NCBI GenBank assembly: GCA_947178215.1
Contig: CAMWXJ010000001.1
Coordinates: forward strand, 98,300 to 162,299
From: an uncultured Porphyromonadaceae bacterium
GTDB lineage: Bacteria > Bacteroidota > Bacteroidia > Bacteroidales > Muribaculaceae
Direction of reading: 5' to 3'
DNA: 64,000 nt
In this document: one piece after another, positions 29,069 through 37,759 of the stretch
Layout of the letters: each line of letters begins with the position of its first letter
How positions within the stretch are numbered: position 1 is the first letter of the stretch
Notes under the pieces: model-generated
The model's input: only the letters and a program-made list of their open reading frames with translations
The model's database searches: none
Told to the model about the DNA's origin: nothing
Translations under genes and position numbers: made by a program

Positions 29069-31054
29069 TCAGAGGCTGTATGTAACTGTCGCGCGCCACG
29101 ACCGCCCTTGCATTGGGTAGCGGGCCACTACCTCATACTGCTTGTCGAAGATGTTGAGGAGGTCGGCGCGGAGAGTAATGCGGTTACGGCCGAAAGTAAT
29201 CGTTCGGTAGAGCGCGAAGCCACAGTCGATGTAGCCGCCTATGCGTGTCGATGGTATGTTGGTGCTTGTGCCGTAACGGCATGAGGTGCCTATGGCGTGT
29301 AGTGTGGCGTTGACCCACGGATTCTCCCACCCGAGCGACATGGCGCCGGAGTGGCGCGGAGTGTAGGCCACCTGCTTGTTCCAGTCGGGGTCGAGCGGAC
29401 TTGTGCGCGGCTGCACTCGCTGATAGCTGTAATTGCCGGTAAGGGTTATGGTATGGCGTCGCGAGGGCGACAGGGCTACGTCGGCCGTGAGGTCGGCACC
29501 GAAGGCTCTCACCTTGTCGAGATTTACCATGGTCCAGATAACCATATTCTGAGGCATAGCCACAATCTTGTCCTTGACATTGTTGATGTACACGTCGCCG
29601 GTGAGTGTGGCAGAGGGCAGGAGGCGGTGTGCGGGCGCCTGCCATGTGAGGCCGAGATTAATCTGATTGGTGCTTTCGGGTTTAAGGCCTGTGTTGCCCA
29701 TTCGGAAGTAATAGCTGTCGTTGAACGTCGGCATTCTGAAAATGTTCTTGTAGCCGGCTCTGACAAACAGCATGCTGCCTCCGAACGGTTGCACCGATAT
29801 GTTGACCGACGGCGATAGCTTGCGAGCATCGGCGGCCGTCTCGCCCGAGCGCGCTCCGTTGTCGTAGATTGACGCGAGCACTCCGGCGGTGACAAGCAGG
29901 CGGTCGGCGCGGTAGCGACCGTAGAGTGTCTGAAGTATAGAGTGACGGTAGGGGCGGTTTTGGTTGGGTTCGTTGCTTGTGAGGTTGTTGTAGAAGTAGT
30001 CGGCCGAGTAATCGGCTTCCCAGTGGTCACCGTGACGCCAAAGCAGGGCGCCGGTCACGTAGGCTTCGCGCTGCCAGTAGTTCTCGTCCTTTACGCCGCC
30101 GGGATATTTGCCGTTCTCATCGTGGTAGAGCGACGCCTCCCAGTTGAATTTTCCGGTAAACTTCATCGAGAACTCTCCCACTGAAAGCAGCCGCCATGTC
30201 ATCTGGCCGAAAGCGTTGCGCTCGTGGAGGCTCTCTCTGCTTTCGGGATTATACAGCACCACCGCGCCGGGGAGCCGGCGGTCGTTGTCGTAATAATATG
30301 CCTTGGCGCTTAGCTGCGACCTCGATGAAAAGCGGTAGCTGAGATTGAACTCCCCGTGACCGGAGTTTATGCGCGAGTTGTTGCGTCGCTCGCGAGTGAC
30401 GAGCGTGCCGTTGCGAAGTGTGAAAGGATAGTCGTTGTCGGCGTAGGTGTATTCGCCCGTCACAGCAAGCGACAGGCGGCCACCAAAGCTCTTGCCGATG
30501 CTCAGATAAGGATTTGCCAGCCCCCATGAACCGGTCTTGAACTGTGCCGTGACTTTTGTGTCGTGGTCGTCGGAATCGGGAACGGGGTGTGTCTCAATCA
30601 CTATGTTGGCAGCGGCAGCCGTGGCGCGCGCCGGCACGAAGATGTTGCTCCCGTCGCCGAAAACGGCTTGCAGGCTTCCCACGTTGTCGAGGGAGTAACG
30701 CGATAGGTCAATCTGGCCGCTCTGGCAGTCACTGAGGCTCACTCCGTCGTATATCACTCCGGTGTGAGTTGCCCCGAGGCCGCGCACGCTCACCGTCTTC
30801 ATGCCTCCGGCTCCGCCGTAGTCGCGTATGTTAAGCCCCGGCAGGCGGTGTAGGGCGTCGGAAATGTCGGTCACGCCGGTGCTGAGCATCTTGGCGTGAG
30901 TGATTGTAAAGGTGGGGTTGGCCGCCTTGACGTCGCGTGACGACGCAGTAGCAGTGACTTCGACATTATCGAGGCGTCGCAGCAAGGTATCGGTCTGAGC
31001 CGACACGTCAAGGCCCAGACACACGATCAATACGGGCGACGCGGCACGCCGCAT
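29069..31054 (-). CDS. btuB: TonB-dependent vitamin B12 receptor BtuB
   Basis: About 661 residues from the ATG at 31054, chosen because it begins a signal peptide (MRRAASPVLIVCLGL, ending VSAQ). The frame is open to 31222, but that part is the riboswitch. The TonB-box region (LDNVEVTA), a plug domain (~40-150; DISDALHRLPGLNIRDYGG, SVRGLGATHTGVIYDGV) and a 22-strand-type barrel ending in SWRATVTYSL are visible. It imports cobalamin across the outer membrane with TonB-ExbBD energy. First gene of the operon, 41 nt before btuG, under riboswitch control. Confidence 0.94.
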   Translation of the reverse strand: MRRAASPVLIVCLGLDVSAQTDTLLRRLDNVEVTATASSRDVKAANPTFTITHAKMLSTGVTDISDALHRLPGLNIRDYGGAGGMKTVSVRGLGATHTGVIYDGVSLSDCQSGQIDLSRYSLDNVGSLQAVFGDGSNIFVPARATAAAANIVIETHPVPDSDDHDTKVTAQFKTGSWGLANPYLSIGKSFGGRLSLAVTGEYTYADNDYPFTLRNGTLVTRERRNNSRINSGHGEFNLSYRFSSRSQLSAKAYYYDNDRRLPGAVVLYNPESRESLHERNAFGQMTWRLLSVGEFSMKFTGKFNWEASLYHDENGKYPGGVKDENYWQREAYVTGALLWRHGDHWEADYSADYFYNNLTSNEPNQNRPYRHSILQTLYGRYRADRLLVTAGVLASIYDNGARSGETAADARKLSPSVNISVQPFGGSMLFVRAGYKNIFRMPTFNDSYYFRMGNTGLKPESTNQINLGLTWQAPAHRLLPSATLTGDVYINNVKDKIVAMPQNMVIWTMVNLDKVRAFGADLTADVALSPSRRHTITLTGNYSYQRVQPRTSPLDPDWNKQVAYTPRHSGAMSLGWENPWVNATLHAIGTSCRYGTSTNIPSTRIGGYIDCGFALYRTITFGRNRITLRADLLNIFDKQYEVVARYPMQGRSWRATVTYSL

Positions 31055-31129
31055 CCATAATGCTGCTTTGGATGATAATATAATATGTGTTACGTTCACT
31101 CTTCCTCGAGAATGACAGTTGGAAATATG

Positions 31130-31296
31130 CGCGACAGGCAGGTCTTCGGACTTGTCCCTCTTTCCTGTCGCGCCTTCCCGGGGCGCCGATTCTTGGCCCC
31201 AGTGACATAATGCGACAGGCATTCAGAGAAATACCGCAGCGGGACTGTCGGGGATTCTCACCCCGTTCCCTTTTGACCGCGCCGTGGCGCGGACCT
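31130..31296 (-). promoter_or_regulatory. Cobalamin (B12) riboswitch
   Basis: Read on the minus strand, all conserved elements appear in order: the AAAAGGGAA entry, GGTGAGAATCC, CAGTCCCGCTGCGGTAT, the B12-box core TGTCACTGG (plus-strand ~31197-31206), CCGGGAAGGCG, and the closing AGTCCGAAGACCTGCC. The leader sits between a consensus promoter and btuB. No T-run terminator follows the aptamer, so control is probably at translation initiation: B12 binding would shut off uptake and late-synthesis genes together. Confidence 0.95.
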
Positions 31297-31305
31297 ATTG
31301 CGCTG

Positions 31306-31313
31306 CAAAGGTA
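31306..31313 (-). promoter_or_regulatory. -7 box of the B12 operon promoter
   Basis: Minus strand TACCTTTG, a TAnnTTTG match, placed so that transcription starts at the 5' edge of the riboswitch (~31299). No clear -33 TTG. Confidence 0.7.
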
Positions 31314-31380
31314 ATATTTTTTTTCGATACGTGCTCCCTTTGCGTGAATAATCGTCGACAATAATTGCCGAGCCTCCGTG

Positions 31381-32694
31381 TCAGAACGAGAACTGACACA
31401 TGGCGCCTACGCGGCGCGCCCAGCGCGAGGCGTGGTCGAAATTGACGCGCTCGCCCAGGTTGACCTCAGCCCCTACCTGCACGCGCGGTGTAGGATTCCA
31501 GAACACGTTGGCGGCTATGTAGGTGCCGTAGCGATAGGTATCGTCGGCGGGAGTGTACGAGGGGAGGTAACGGCTCTGGCTCACCGTGGCCGAGACAAAC
31601 AGCTCGGGCTTGAAATTCCACTGCAAGCCGCCGCACCAGCCGAGCGACCACGGGGCGTAGAGAACCCCCTCGCGCTCCGGGTCGGGCACGAGGTCGAAGT
31701 TGCCTATCAGCATGTCGCCTCCGAGTGATGCCGTGCCTTTGCCGGCAGTCACTGTGGCGTAGACGGTGAGTGGGTCTAACGGGCGGCTGATGCTCGACAA
31801 CTGCAAGCCCACGCCCCCTACGTTGCGGTTGGCTCCTTCGGCGAGATTGCGGTAGGAGAGGGTACGGTAGATTGCGGCGAGCCTCACATGCTCGCTCTTG
31901 CGCCAGCCGTACTGGATAAATGCGGCGAAGTCGGGGAGCCATTCGTCGACTTTGGCGGTGAGGTCGGTCAACTGTTCGGTCTGCTGGGCAGGGTTTTCAG
32001 CCGACAGGGCGAGGGTGAAATGCCGGCTCAGCGGCTTCATCCATCTCAACAGCACATCGGTCATAGCCATCTTGTTGTTGGGGCCCTGGGCATCGACCGT
32101 CGGGGGCTGAGCCGCCGGGTCGGAGAATGTGGAACTGGCGTAGCCTACGGTCCAGTCGTTGATTATGGCGTAAGCCTTTTTGAGGTGGAAGTCATGGCCG
32201 CCGCTCGTGCCGCCGCCGCCGTTGAAATTACACTCTATATATATCTGATAGTCTATGTCGGCAAATGTGTGGCCGAGCACCTTGAAAAACAGTGAGGTGC
32301 CGGCCGGAGTAGTGGCAAACCGGCGCATCTGTGTAGGGTCGGGCGTCATGGGAATGAGCGCAGGAGCGAAGCCGTTGGCCGGAATGGCGCCGCCCCAGTC
32401 ATACCACCCTCGCATCCTCACGCAACCGCCTATGCCCATGGCGAGGTTAGCGTCGCGGCTCATGAACAGGAAGTAGGGTGCGGCGGGGTCCTGGAAGTTG
32501 CGGAACTGGTCGAAGTAGAAGTTGTCGATTATCGCGCGCATCGAATCGGCCGGTTCCGGCTTTTCGTCGCCGGGGAGGAGGATGATTCGGTGGGAGGATT
32601 TGAGCGAGTCGTTGAATATGTCGACGGGCGAATCGGCGTATACGCCCGCTGCCGCCGTAAGCGCCGTTGCGGCTATGAGGGTACGGAGTAGCAT
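31381..32694 (-). CDS. Outer-membrane porin-like beta-barrel protein (possibly DcaP-type)
   Basis: 437 residues. A signal peptide (~1-21, ending VYADS) is followed by a periplasmic segment (~25-75) and a barrel of alternating strands through to the C-terminal aromatic end (RRVGAMCQFSF). Readable features: ANLAMGIGGCVRMRGWYDWGG, a Gly-rich loop (GGGGTSGG), KKAYAIINDWTVGYASSTFSDP and QYGWRKSEHVRLAAIYRTLSYRN. The pattern resembles DcaP-like trimeric porins of Bacteroidota; the substrate is unknown. It is encoded upstream of the B12 operon on the same strand, but the operon has its own promoter, so a B12 role is not implied. No consensus promoter or terminator is evident around it. Confidence 0.65.
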   Translation of the reverse strand: MLLRTLIAATALTAAAGVYADSPVDIFNDSLKSSHRIILLPGDEKPEPADSMRAIIDNFYFDQFRNFQDPAAPYFLFMSRDANLAMGIGGCVRMRGWYDWGGAIPANGFAPALIPMTPDPTQMRRFATTPAGTSLFFKVLGHTFADIDYQIYIECNFNGGGGTSGGHDFHLKKAYAIINDWTVGYASSTFSDPAAQPPTVDAQGPNNKMAMTDVLLRWMKPLSRHFTLALSAENPAQQTEQLTDLTAKVDEWLPDFAAFIQYGWRKSEHVRLAAIYRTLSYRNLAEGANRNVGGVGLQLSSISRPLDPLTVYATVTAGKGTASLGGDMLIGNFDLVPDPEREGVLYAPWSLGWCGGLQWNFKPELFVSATVSQSRYLPSYTPADDTYRYGTYIAANVFWNPTPRVQVGAEVNLGERVNFDHASRWARRVGAMCQFSF

Positions 32695-32905
32695 GGTGAT
32701 ATTATGGTGTGCGTGTGTGATGAATATTCTTTAACATTAGTGCAACAACGTGAGGTGTGTGAATGTTTTTGCGGCGCGATGGTGTCAATCTGTAGTCGAT
32801 TGGTGTGTCGCCAGTGCGAATGTGAAGCGGAAATGGCTTATTCAGCACTATATAGGATGGTGATAAAATGTCAGTTATGTCCTCATGTTTTTCCCCTCGC
32901 AGGTG

Positions 32906-32934
32906 TTGTCGCATTAAATATTTTGCTACCTTTG
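32906..32934 (+). promoter_or_regulatory. Promoter of marC
   Basis: TTG (32906-32908), 18-nt spacer, TACCTTTG (32927-32934). It precedes the marC ATG by about 60 nt. The remaining spacer 32695-32905 shows no gene. Confidence 0.7.
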
Positions 32935-32993
32935 CGGCTTCAAAACCTCTCTTCCGTTACATCAATTTTTTGTTATCACGAACACCGGCTGCA

Positions 32994-33665
32994 ATGGACA
33001 ATCTGCTCCCTTTTGCGTTTATCTGCCTCACATCTTTCTTTACACTTACCAACCCGCTCGGCACGATGCCCGTATTCCTGTCGATGACTCAGGGCATGGG
33101 CGATGAAGAGCGCGCCCACATAGTGCGCCGCGCCACAGTAATCTCATTTTTCATCCTCCTCGGCTTCACAGTGGGAGGTCAGCTGCTTTTCCGCTTGTTT
33201 GGCATCTCGGCCAACGGTTTCCGCATCGCCGCCGGCTTCATCATCCTGAAGATAGGCTTCGACATGCTTCAAGCCAAGTACAGCAACACCAAACTTAAAG
33301 ACGAGGAGGTGCGCGTCTATGCCGACGACATCTCCGTCACTCCGCTGTCGATACCGATGCTGTGCGGCCCCGGAGCGATAGCCAACGGCATCATGCTTAT
33401 GGAGGATGCTTCCACATGGGAGCTGAAAATCACTCTTGTGGCCTCGATAGCCGTGATTTACACGCTCACTTACTTCGTGCTGCGCTTCTCGTCGAAGCTC
33501 GATCGTTATATCGGCGAGACCGGCAATAATGTAATGATGCGACTTATGGGCTTGATTCTTATGGTGATAGCCGTGGAGTGCTTCGTGAGCGGCATCAAGC
33601 CCGTGTTCATCGAAATCATTCAGGCAGGCAACCTTCAAGCCATATCTCACGTTATACCTCAGTAA
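32994..33665 (+). CDS. marC: MarC-family integral membrane protein
   Basis: 223 residues from the ATG at 32994 (MDNLLPFAFICL), located just after the promoter; the longer open frame would start upstream of the -7 box. Six hydrophobic helices with the family signatures FFTLTNPLGTMPVFLSMT and PLSIPMLCGPGAIANGIML. MarC/UPF0056 proteins are inner-membrane proteins whose transported substrate is not established; the old link to multiple antibiotic resistance has been withdrawn for E. coli MarC. The ThiE-like gene follows after 57 nt. Confidence 0.9.
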   Translation: MDNLLPFAFICLTSFFTLTNPLGTMPVFLSMTQGMGDEERAHIVRRATVISFFILLGFTVGGQLLFRLFGISANGFRIAAGFIILKIGFDMLQAKYSNTKLKDEEVRVYADDISVTPLSIPMLCGPGAIANGIMLMEDASTWELKITLVASIAVIYTLTYFVLRFSSKLDRYIGETGNNVMMRLMGLILMVIAVECFVSGIKPVFIEIIQAGNLQAISHVIPQ

Positions 33666-33722
33666 AGGGGCGCGGCGGGTAACGTCGCACTCCATGACTC
33701 TCCACCACCAGTTTTCAAGTAT

Positions 33723-34310
33723 ATGCTTCAATTCATTACCTGCCCCGGAAAGGGCAAATATACCCCGGTAGAGCAGATACGCCTCGTTATAGAGGGCGGT
33801 TGCCGCTGGGTGGAAATAGATATGCCTGACGCTCCCGACAACGAAGTGCGCAATGTAGCCATGGATGTCATCCGCGAGTGTCAGGACACCAACACCTATC
33901 TTATTATACGCGGTCATATCGACGTGGTCGACGAACTGAAAGTGTCGGGCATACGCGTCGGCTCGCTCGAAGAGGGCAAGGCTGCCCGCGAACGCCTCGG
34001 CGCTCATGCTATTATCGGCGTCGACGCTACCGACGCCGAGACGGTGAAGCAACTGAAAAGATATGACCTCGACTACGCCGCGATGCCTGTTTCGGCAACC
34101 GACAGCCTCGCCGCAATCATTGCCGACGTTCGCGGCTCGGGCTGCGAGCAGCCTATTGTGGCTTCGGCCGGCGTGACCCTCGACAACCTCGAAGAGTTCA
34201 TCAATGCCGGCGTCAATGGCATCGCTGTGGGCGACGCCATAGCCGAAGCGGACGATCCGATGCTCTATACCGGAAAAATCCTCGAAAAGCTGCTCCACAT
34301 CAAGCCCTGA
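33723..34310 (+). CDS. ThiE/TMP-TENI-like TIM-barrel protein
   Basis: 195 residues, a compact beta/alpha barrel of the thiamine-phosphate synthase/TenI type. Seen: LQFITCPGKGKYTPVEQIRL at the N-terminus, WVEIDMPDAPDNEV, YLIIRGHIDVVDEL, AAMPVSATDSL, and a C-terminal phosphate-binding-like loop VASAGVTLDNLEEFINAGVNGIAVGDAI. The family's usual NDR and H-L-G-Q-D substrate motifs are not clear: RGHIDVVDELKVSGIRVGS stands in their place. The protein may therefore not make thiamine phosphate. No other thiamine genes are nearby. Probably co-transcribed with marC. Confidence 0.65.
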   Translation: MLQFITCPGKGKYTPVEQIRLVIEGGCRWVEIDMPDAPDNEVRNVAMDVIRECQDTNTYLIIRGHIDVVDELKVSGIRVGSLEEGKAARERLGAHAIIGVDATDAETVKQLKRYDLDYAAMPVSATDSLAAIIADVRGSGCEQPIVASAGVTLDNLEEFINAGVNGIAVGDAIAEADDPMLYTGKILEKLLHIKP

Positions 34311-34356
34311 AAGCGGCAACAAACGGGTACACACACATAACCGAATACGTCTATGT

Positions 34357-34381
34357 CACAGAGGCCGCGCCGGTCTCCGTG
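34357..34381 (+). terminator. Possible hairpin terminator after the ThiE-like gene
   Basis: A 10-bp imperfect stem (one mismatch, one G-U) around a 5-nt gcgcc loop, 46 nt after the stop; AT-rich sequence follows shortly after. Confidence 0.35.
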
Positions 34382-34392
34382 GCTTAGGCATA

Positions 34393-34434
34393 TTAATAAA
34401 ATAACGTCACTATTTAATAAAATAACGTCACTAT
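34393..34434 (+). repeat. Perfect 21-bp tandem duplication abutting a start codon
   Basis: Two exact adjacent copies (34393-34413 and 34414-34434) of an AT-rich unit containing aataacgtcac; the second copy ends inside the ATG of the DUF4251 gene. Confidence 0.85.
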
Positions 34435-35029
34435 GAAAACGAAACACTTCATCACGATGATTGCAGCCATGGGGCTTGGCCTGACTGCTGCACTGACGGG
34501 GTGCGCGTCGGGCGGTATGACTGTAACCGATGCCGACGGCAACGTGCGCCAGCTTACCAAGGACGAAAAGAAGCGCGCCCAGGAGATAACCGACTCACTC
34601 AACTTTGCCGTAGCGCTCGACGCTGTGGAAAACCGCGAGTTTGTTCTTGAAGCCGACAAGCTCGTGTTCAAGTACGGCCAGCAGGCATATGTGTCGAGCT
34701 CTACCAACTTCATCGCGCTCCACGGCGAGAAAGCCGTAGTGCAGGTGGCGCCGTTCAACAGCGGCGGACCTAACGGAGTAGGGGGCATAACGCTTGATGG
34801 CCGTGTCACCAATCTCGAAATGAAGAAAGAGAAGAGTGGCAGCGTGATGCTCTCCATGAACGTCATGGGACCGATAATCTCGGCACAGGTGGTGATGCGC
34901 CTTATCGAAAGGAGCAACCGCGCTACCGTGACAATATCGTCAAACTTCCGTTCGAGCCGCATAACGCTTGAAGGCGTGGTGGTGCCGGCCGAAGCCTCAA
35001 ACGTATATAAAGGCACCTCGATTCCGTAA
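34433..35029 (+). CDS. DUF4251-type lipoprotein of unknown function
   Basis: 198 residues. Signal peptide with a lipobox cysteine at ~24 (ALTGCASGG). A Lys/Glu-rich helix (~40-60) leads into a DUF4251-like all-beta domain: NREFVLEADKLVFKYGQ, VSSSTNFIALHGEKAVVQVAPF, GVGGITLDGRVTNLEMKKEKSG, and ATVTISSNFRSSRITLEGVVVP near the end. DUF4251 proteins are common and uncharacterised in Bacteroidales. The 5' untranslated region carries a perfect 21-bp tandem duplication that ends in the start codon. Confidence 0.8.
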   Translation: MKTKHFITMIAAMGLGLTAALTGCASGGMTVTDADGNVRQLTKDEKKRAQEITDSLNFAVALDAVENREFVLEADKLVFKYGQQAYVSSSTNFIALHGEKAVVQVAPFNSGGPNGVGGITLDGRVTNLEMKKEKSGSVMLSMNVMGPIISAQVVMRLIERSNRATVTISSNFRSSRITLEGVVVPAEASNVYKGTSIP

Positions 35030-35099
35030 ACTCACCCTCCCTGATATTTCGTTGCTAAGTCGCTTTAACGTGATTTAATGCGCGCTTTCGGCATGGCTG

Positions 35100-35130
35100 T
35101 TGCGAGTTGGCTGAAAATATGCTAACTTTG
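35100..35130 (+). promoter_or_regulatory. Promoter of the GH92 mannosidase gene
   Basis: TTG (35100-35102), 20-nt spacer, TAACTTTG (35123-35130). Predicted start near 35137. Confidence 0.75.
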
Positions 35131-35188
35131 TGGAATCATTGATTTACTCGTCAGATTATCTATGACAGTGACATGGAATTCACAAGCA

Positions 35189-37543
35189 ATGGCCAATCAT
35201 AATATCTTAATTTCTGTATTGGCGGCACTCTCGGTGACCGCCTTTACGTCGTGCATACCCGGAGATGACGCCCCCCGCGAAAAGGTGTCGGGCTATGTGG
35301 AGCCGCGTATCGGCACGGCTCACTGCCGATGGTTTCATTTCGCACCCGGCGCGATGCCTTTCGGTCTCGCCAAGCCCGGCCCGTCGACCAACGGCCACAA
35401 GGGAAACAAATGGGGCTGGGAAGCTACCGGCTACGACTACCGCGACGGCGTGATTGACGGTTTTCCCAACCTCCATGAGTTTCAGGTGGGCGGCATCACT
35501 CTGATGCCCACGGTGGGCGAGATAAAGACTGTGCCGGGCGACTCCATAGCCGACGGCTACCGCTCCCATTTCAGCCATGACCGCGAGACGGCGCGCCCGG
35601 GCTATTACTCGGTAGTGCTCGACGACTACGACGTCACCGCCGAGGTCACCGCCACTGAGCGTGTGGCTTTCCAACGATATACGTTCCCGAAGAGCGATTC
35701 CAGTCATGTTATTTTCGACATCGGCAACCGTGCCGGCGAAAGCGGCGCGGTGCGCACGGCCCGGGTCACCATCGCCGACGGCGGGTCAGTGGTCAGCGGT
35801 TCGGTAGTCACTGTGCCGGAATATGTCATAAAGTATCAGCCGGGAGCCGAGGTGCCGCTATATTTCTATGCGGAGATGAGCGCTAAGCCCGCGAGCTTCT
35901 CTACATTCAATGGCGACACCATACATGTCGGTGCCGATACGGCCACGGGGCCCGGCGCGGGTGCGGTGCTCAACTACACCACAGCCGCCGGCGAACAGAT
36001 TACGGCCAAGATCGGTCTTAGCTATACCTCTGTGGAAGGCGCGCGCCGCAATCTCGAAGCCGAAGCTCGCGACATCGACTTCGCCGGAGCGCTTGCCCGA
36101 TCGGAGGCCCGCTGGGAAGATATGCTGTCGCGTATCACCGTCGAGGGCGCTTCCGACACCGACAAGACCAAGTTCTACACCGGACTCTATCACGCCATTC
36201 TCGGTCGCGGTCTCGCAAGCGACGTCGATGGTGCCTATCCGCGTCACGACGGCGGGGTAGGGCAGATACCTCTCGGTGCCGACGGCAAGCCTGTGCACAA
36301 TCTCTACAACACCGACGCTATGTGGGGCGCCATGTGGAATCTCACTCAGCTTTGGGCTCTCGCATATCCCGAATTTCTTTCCGACTTCACTTCGAGCCAC
36401 CTCCTCGTCTATGGCGACAGTGGCTGGCTTGGCGACGGTCTTGCTAACAGCCGCTATGTGTCGGGTGTGGGCACCAATATGCTCAGTGCCATGATTGCGG
36501 CCGCCTATCAGTGCGGTATCCGTGACTTCGATATCGAAAAAGGTTACGAGGCCGCGCTCAAAAACGAGATTGACGGGGTTGACCGCCCCTTCGGAGCGGG
36601 AAAGGTCGACACAGGCGAGTTTGTGAAGTATGGCTATGTGCCTCATATCGATGAGGGCGAGGGCCACGGCGAGACATACGCCTTCTCGGCCTCCCACACC
36701 CTCGAAGCGTCGTACACGGCTTGGGCTGTTGCTCAGCTGGCCGATGCAATGGGCAATACCGACGACCGCGACAAGCTGCTGTGGCTCTCCAAAGGCTGGG
36801 AACGCCTCTTCGACCCCTCGACCGGCTTCGTGCGTCCGCGGTATGCCGACGGTACATTTATCGATGATTTCGACCCGATGAGCGTGTGGCGCGGCTTTCA
36901 GGAAGGCAACGCCTGGCAGTACACTTTCTATGTGCCCCACGATGCAAAGGCTCTTATAAATAAGGTGGGACGCGATACGTTCGTGGAGCGCCTCGACTCT
37001 ATCTTCACCATTTCGCGCGACAACATATTCAGCGGAGGCAAGGAAATCAACGCTTTCGCCGGCCTCCAAACTGTCTACAACCACGGTAACCAGCCCTGCC
37101 TCCACACCTCATGGCTGTTCAGTGAGGCCGACCGCCCTTCGCTCACACGTAAGTGGACCCGTCTGATTCTCGACGAGTTCTATGGCAGCGACGGCATCCA
37201 CGGCTACGGCTACGGCCAGGATGAGGACCAGGGCCAGCTTGGCGCGTGGTATGTCATGTCGTCGATAGGTTTGTTTGATATAGGCGGCCTTACCGCACAA
37301 GAGCCGTCGTTTGCCATAGGCAGCCCTAAGTTTGACCGAATCACCATACGCCTCAACCGCGACTATTATTCCGGCGACAAATTCGTCATCACCACTGCCG
37401 GCAACTCGCCCGACAATGTTAACATCGTCTCGGCTACGCTCAACGGCAAGCCGTTTGACGGCCGCCGCATCCCGTTCCGCACAATAGCCGAGGGTGGTGA
37501 GCTCGACCTCACCATGACGTCGGAGCCCAATGACGCCTTTTGA
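35189..37543 (+). CDS. GH92 family alpha-mannosidase, lipoprotein
   Basis: 784 residues from the ATG at 35189, which places a lipobox cysteine at residue 22 (VTAFTSCIPGDD); an in-frame ATG at 35162 would add nine residues. An N-terminal beta-sandwich (~28-270) with PRIGTAHCRWFHFAPGAMPFG precedes an (alpha/alpha)6 catalytic domain. Catalytic landmarks: GNAWQYTFYVPHD, whose preceding Glu is the likely general acid, and GYGQDEDQGQLGAWYVMSSIGL with the conserved acidic pair of the family. GH92 enzymes are calcium-dependent inverting exo-alpha-mannosidases acting on N-glycans or yeast mannan. It stands alone, without SusCD partners, so the target glycan is unclear. The acidic residues after the cysteine fit surface exposure. 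Confidence 0.92.
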   Translation: MANHNILISVLAALSVTAFTSCIPGDDAPREKVSGYVEPRIGTAHCRWFHFAPGAMPFGLAKPGPSTNGHKGNKWGWEATGYDYRDGVIDGFPNLHEFQVGGITLMPTVGEIKTVPGDSIADGYRSHFSHDRETARPGYYSVVLDDYDVTAEVTATERVAFQRYTFPKSDSSHVIFDIGNRAGESGAVRTARVTIADGGSVVSGSVVTVPEYVIKYQPGAEVPLYFYAEMSAKPASFSTFNGDTIHVGADTATGPGAGAVLNYTTAAGEQITAKIGLSYTSVEGARRNLEAEARDIDFAGALARSEARWEDMLSRITVEGASDTDKTKFYTGLYHAILGRGLASDVDGAYPRHDGGVGQIPLGADGKPVHNLYNTDAMWGAMWNLTQLWALAYPEFLSDFTSSHLLVYGDSGWLGDGLANSRYVSGVGTNMLSAMIAAAYQCGIRDFDIEKGYEAALKNEIDGVDRPFGAGKVDTGEFVKYGYVPHIDEGEGHGETYAFSASHTLEASYTAWAVAQLADAMGNTDDRDKLLWLSKGWERLFDPSTGFVRPRYADGTFIDDFDPMSVWRGFQEGNAWQYTFYVPHDAKALINKVGRDTFVERLDSIFTISRDNIFSGGKEINAFAGLQTVYNHGNQPCLHTSWLFSEADRPSLTRKWTRLILDEFYGSDGIHGYGYGQDEDQGQLGAWYVMSSIGLFDIGGLTAQEPSFAIGSPKFDRITIRLNRDYYSGDKFVITTAGNSPDNVNIVSATLNGKPFDGRRIPFRTIAEGGELDLTMTSEPNDAF

Positions 37544-37601
37544 CTGTGTCGTCCCTGAATACGCGCTGATTGTTGATAAATTTATCCCCAAAATATAATA
37601 A

Positions 37602-37628
37602 TTGTTAAGGATAAATTCAGTATATTTG
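37602..37628 (+). promoter_or_regulatory. Promoter of the nuo-atp operon
   Basis: TATATTTG at 37621-37628 (TAnnTTTG match) with TTG at 37602-37604 (16-nt spacer, shorter than the 18-20 seen elsewhere). It gives a leader of about 120 nt before nuoA. It is the only consensus box I find ahead of the 17-kb gene run. Confidence 0.6.
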
Positions 37629-37759
37629 CATCGCATTACGTCATGCCGCTCTGTGCCTTTCCAGGTGTTGGAGGCTTAATAAGTTGTGTGCCAGAGTGAT
37701 GTCGTCGTGCATAAGTAGCAATCCATTATCCAGAATATCCCCACAACGTATCAAATTAT

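Noticed and set aside
31055..31222. N-terminal extension of the btuB frame
   Set aside because: These codons are the translated B12 riboswitch; the signal peptide starts at 31054.
33144..34334. 396-codon open frame on the minus strand opposite marC and the ThiE-like gene
   Set aside because: It spans two clear plus-strand genes and their spacer and shows no domain.
35858..37105. 415-codon open frame on the minus strand inside the GH92 gene
   Set aside because: Antisense shadow; the plus-strand protein has full GH92 motifs across the region.
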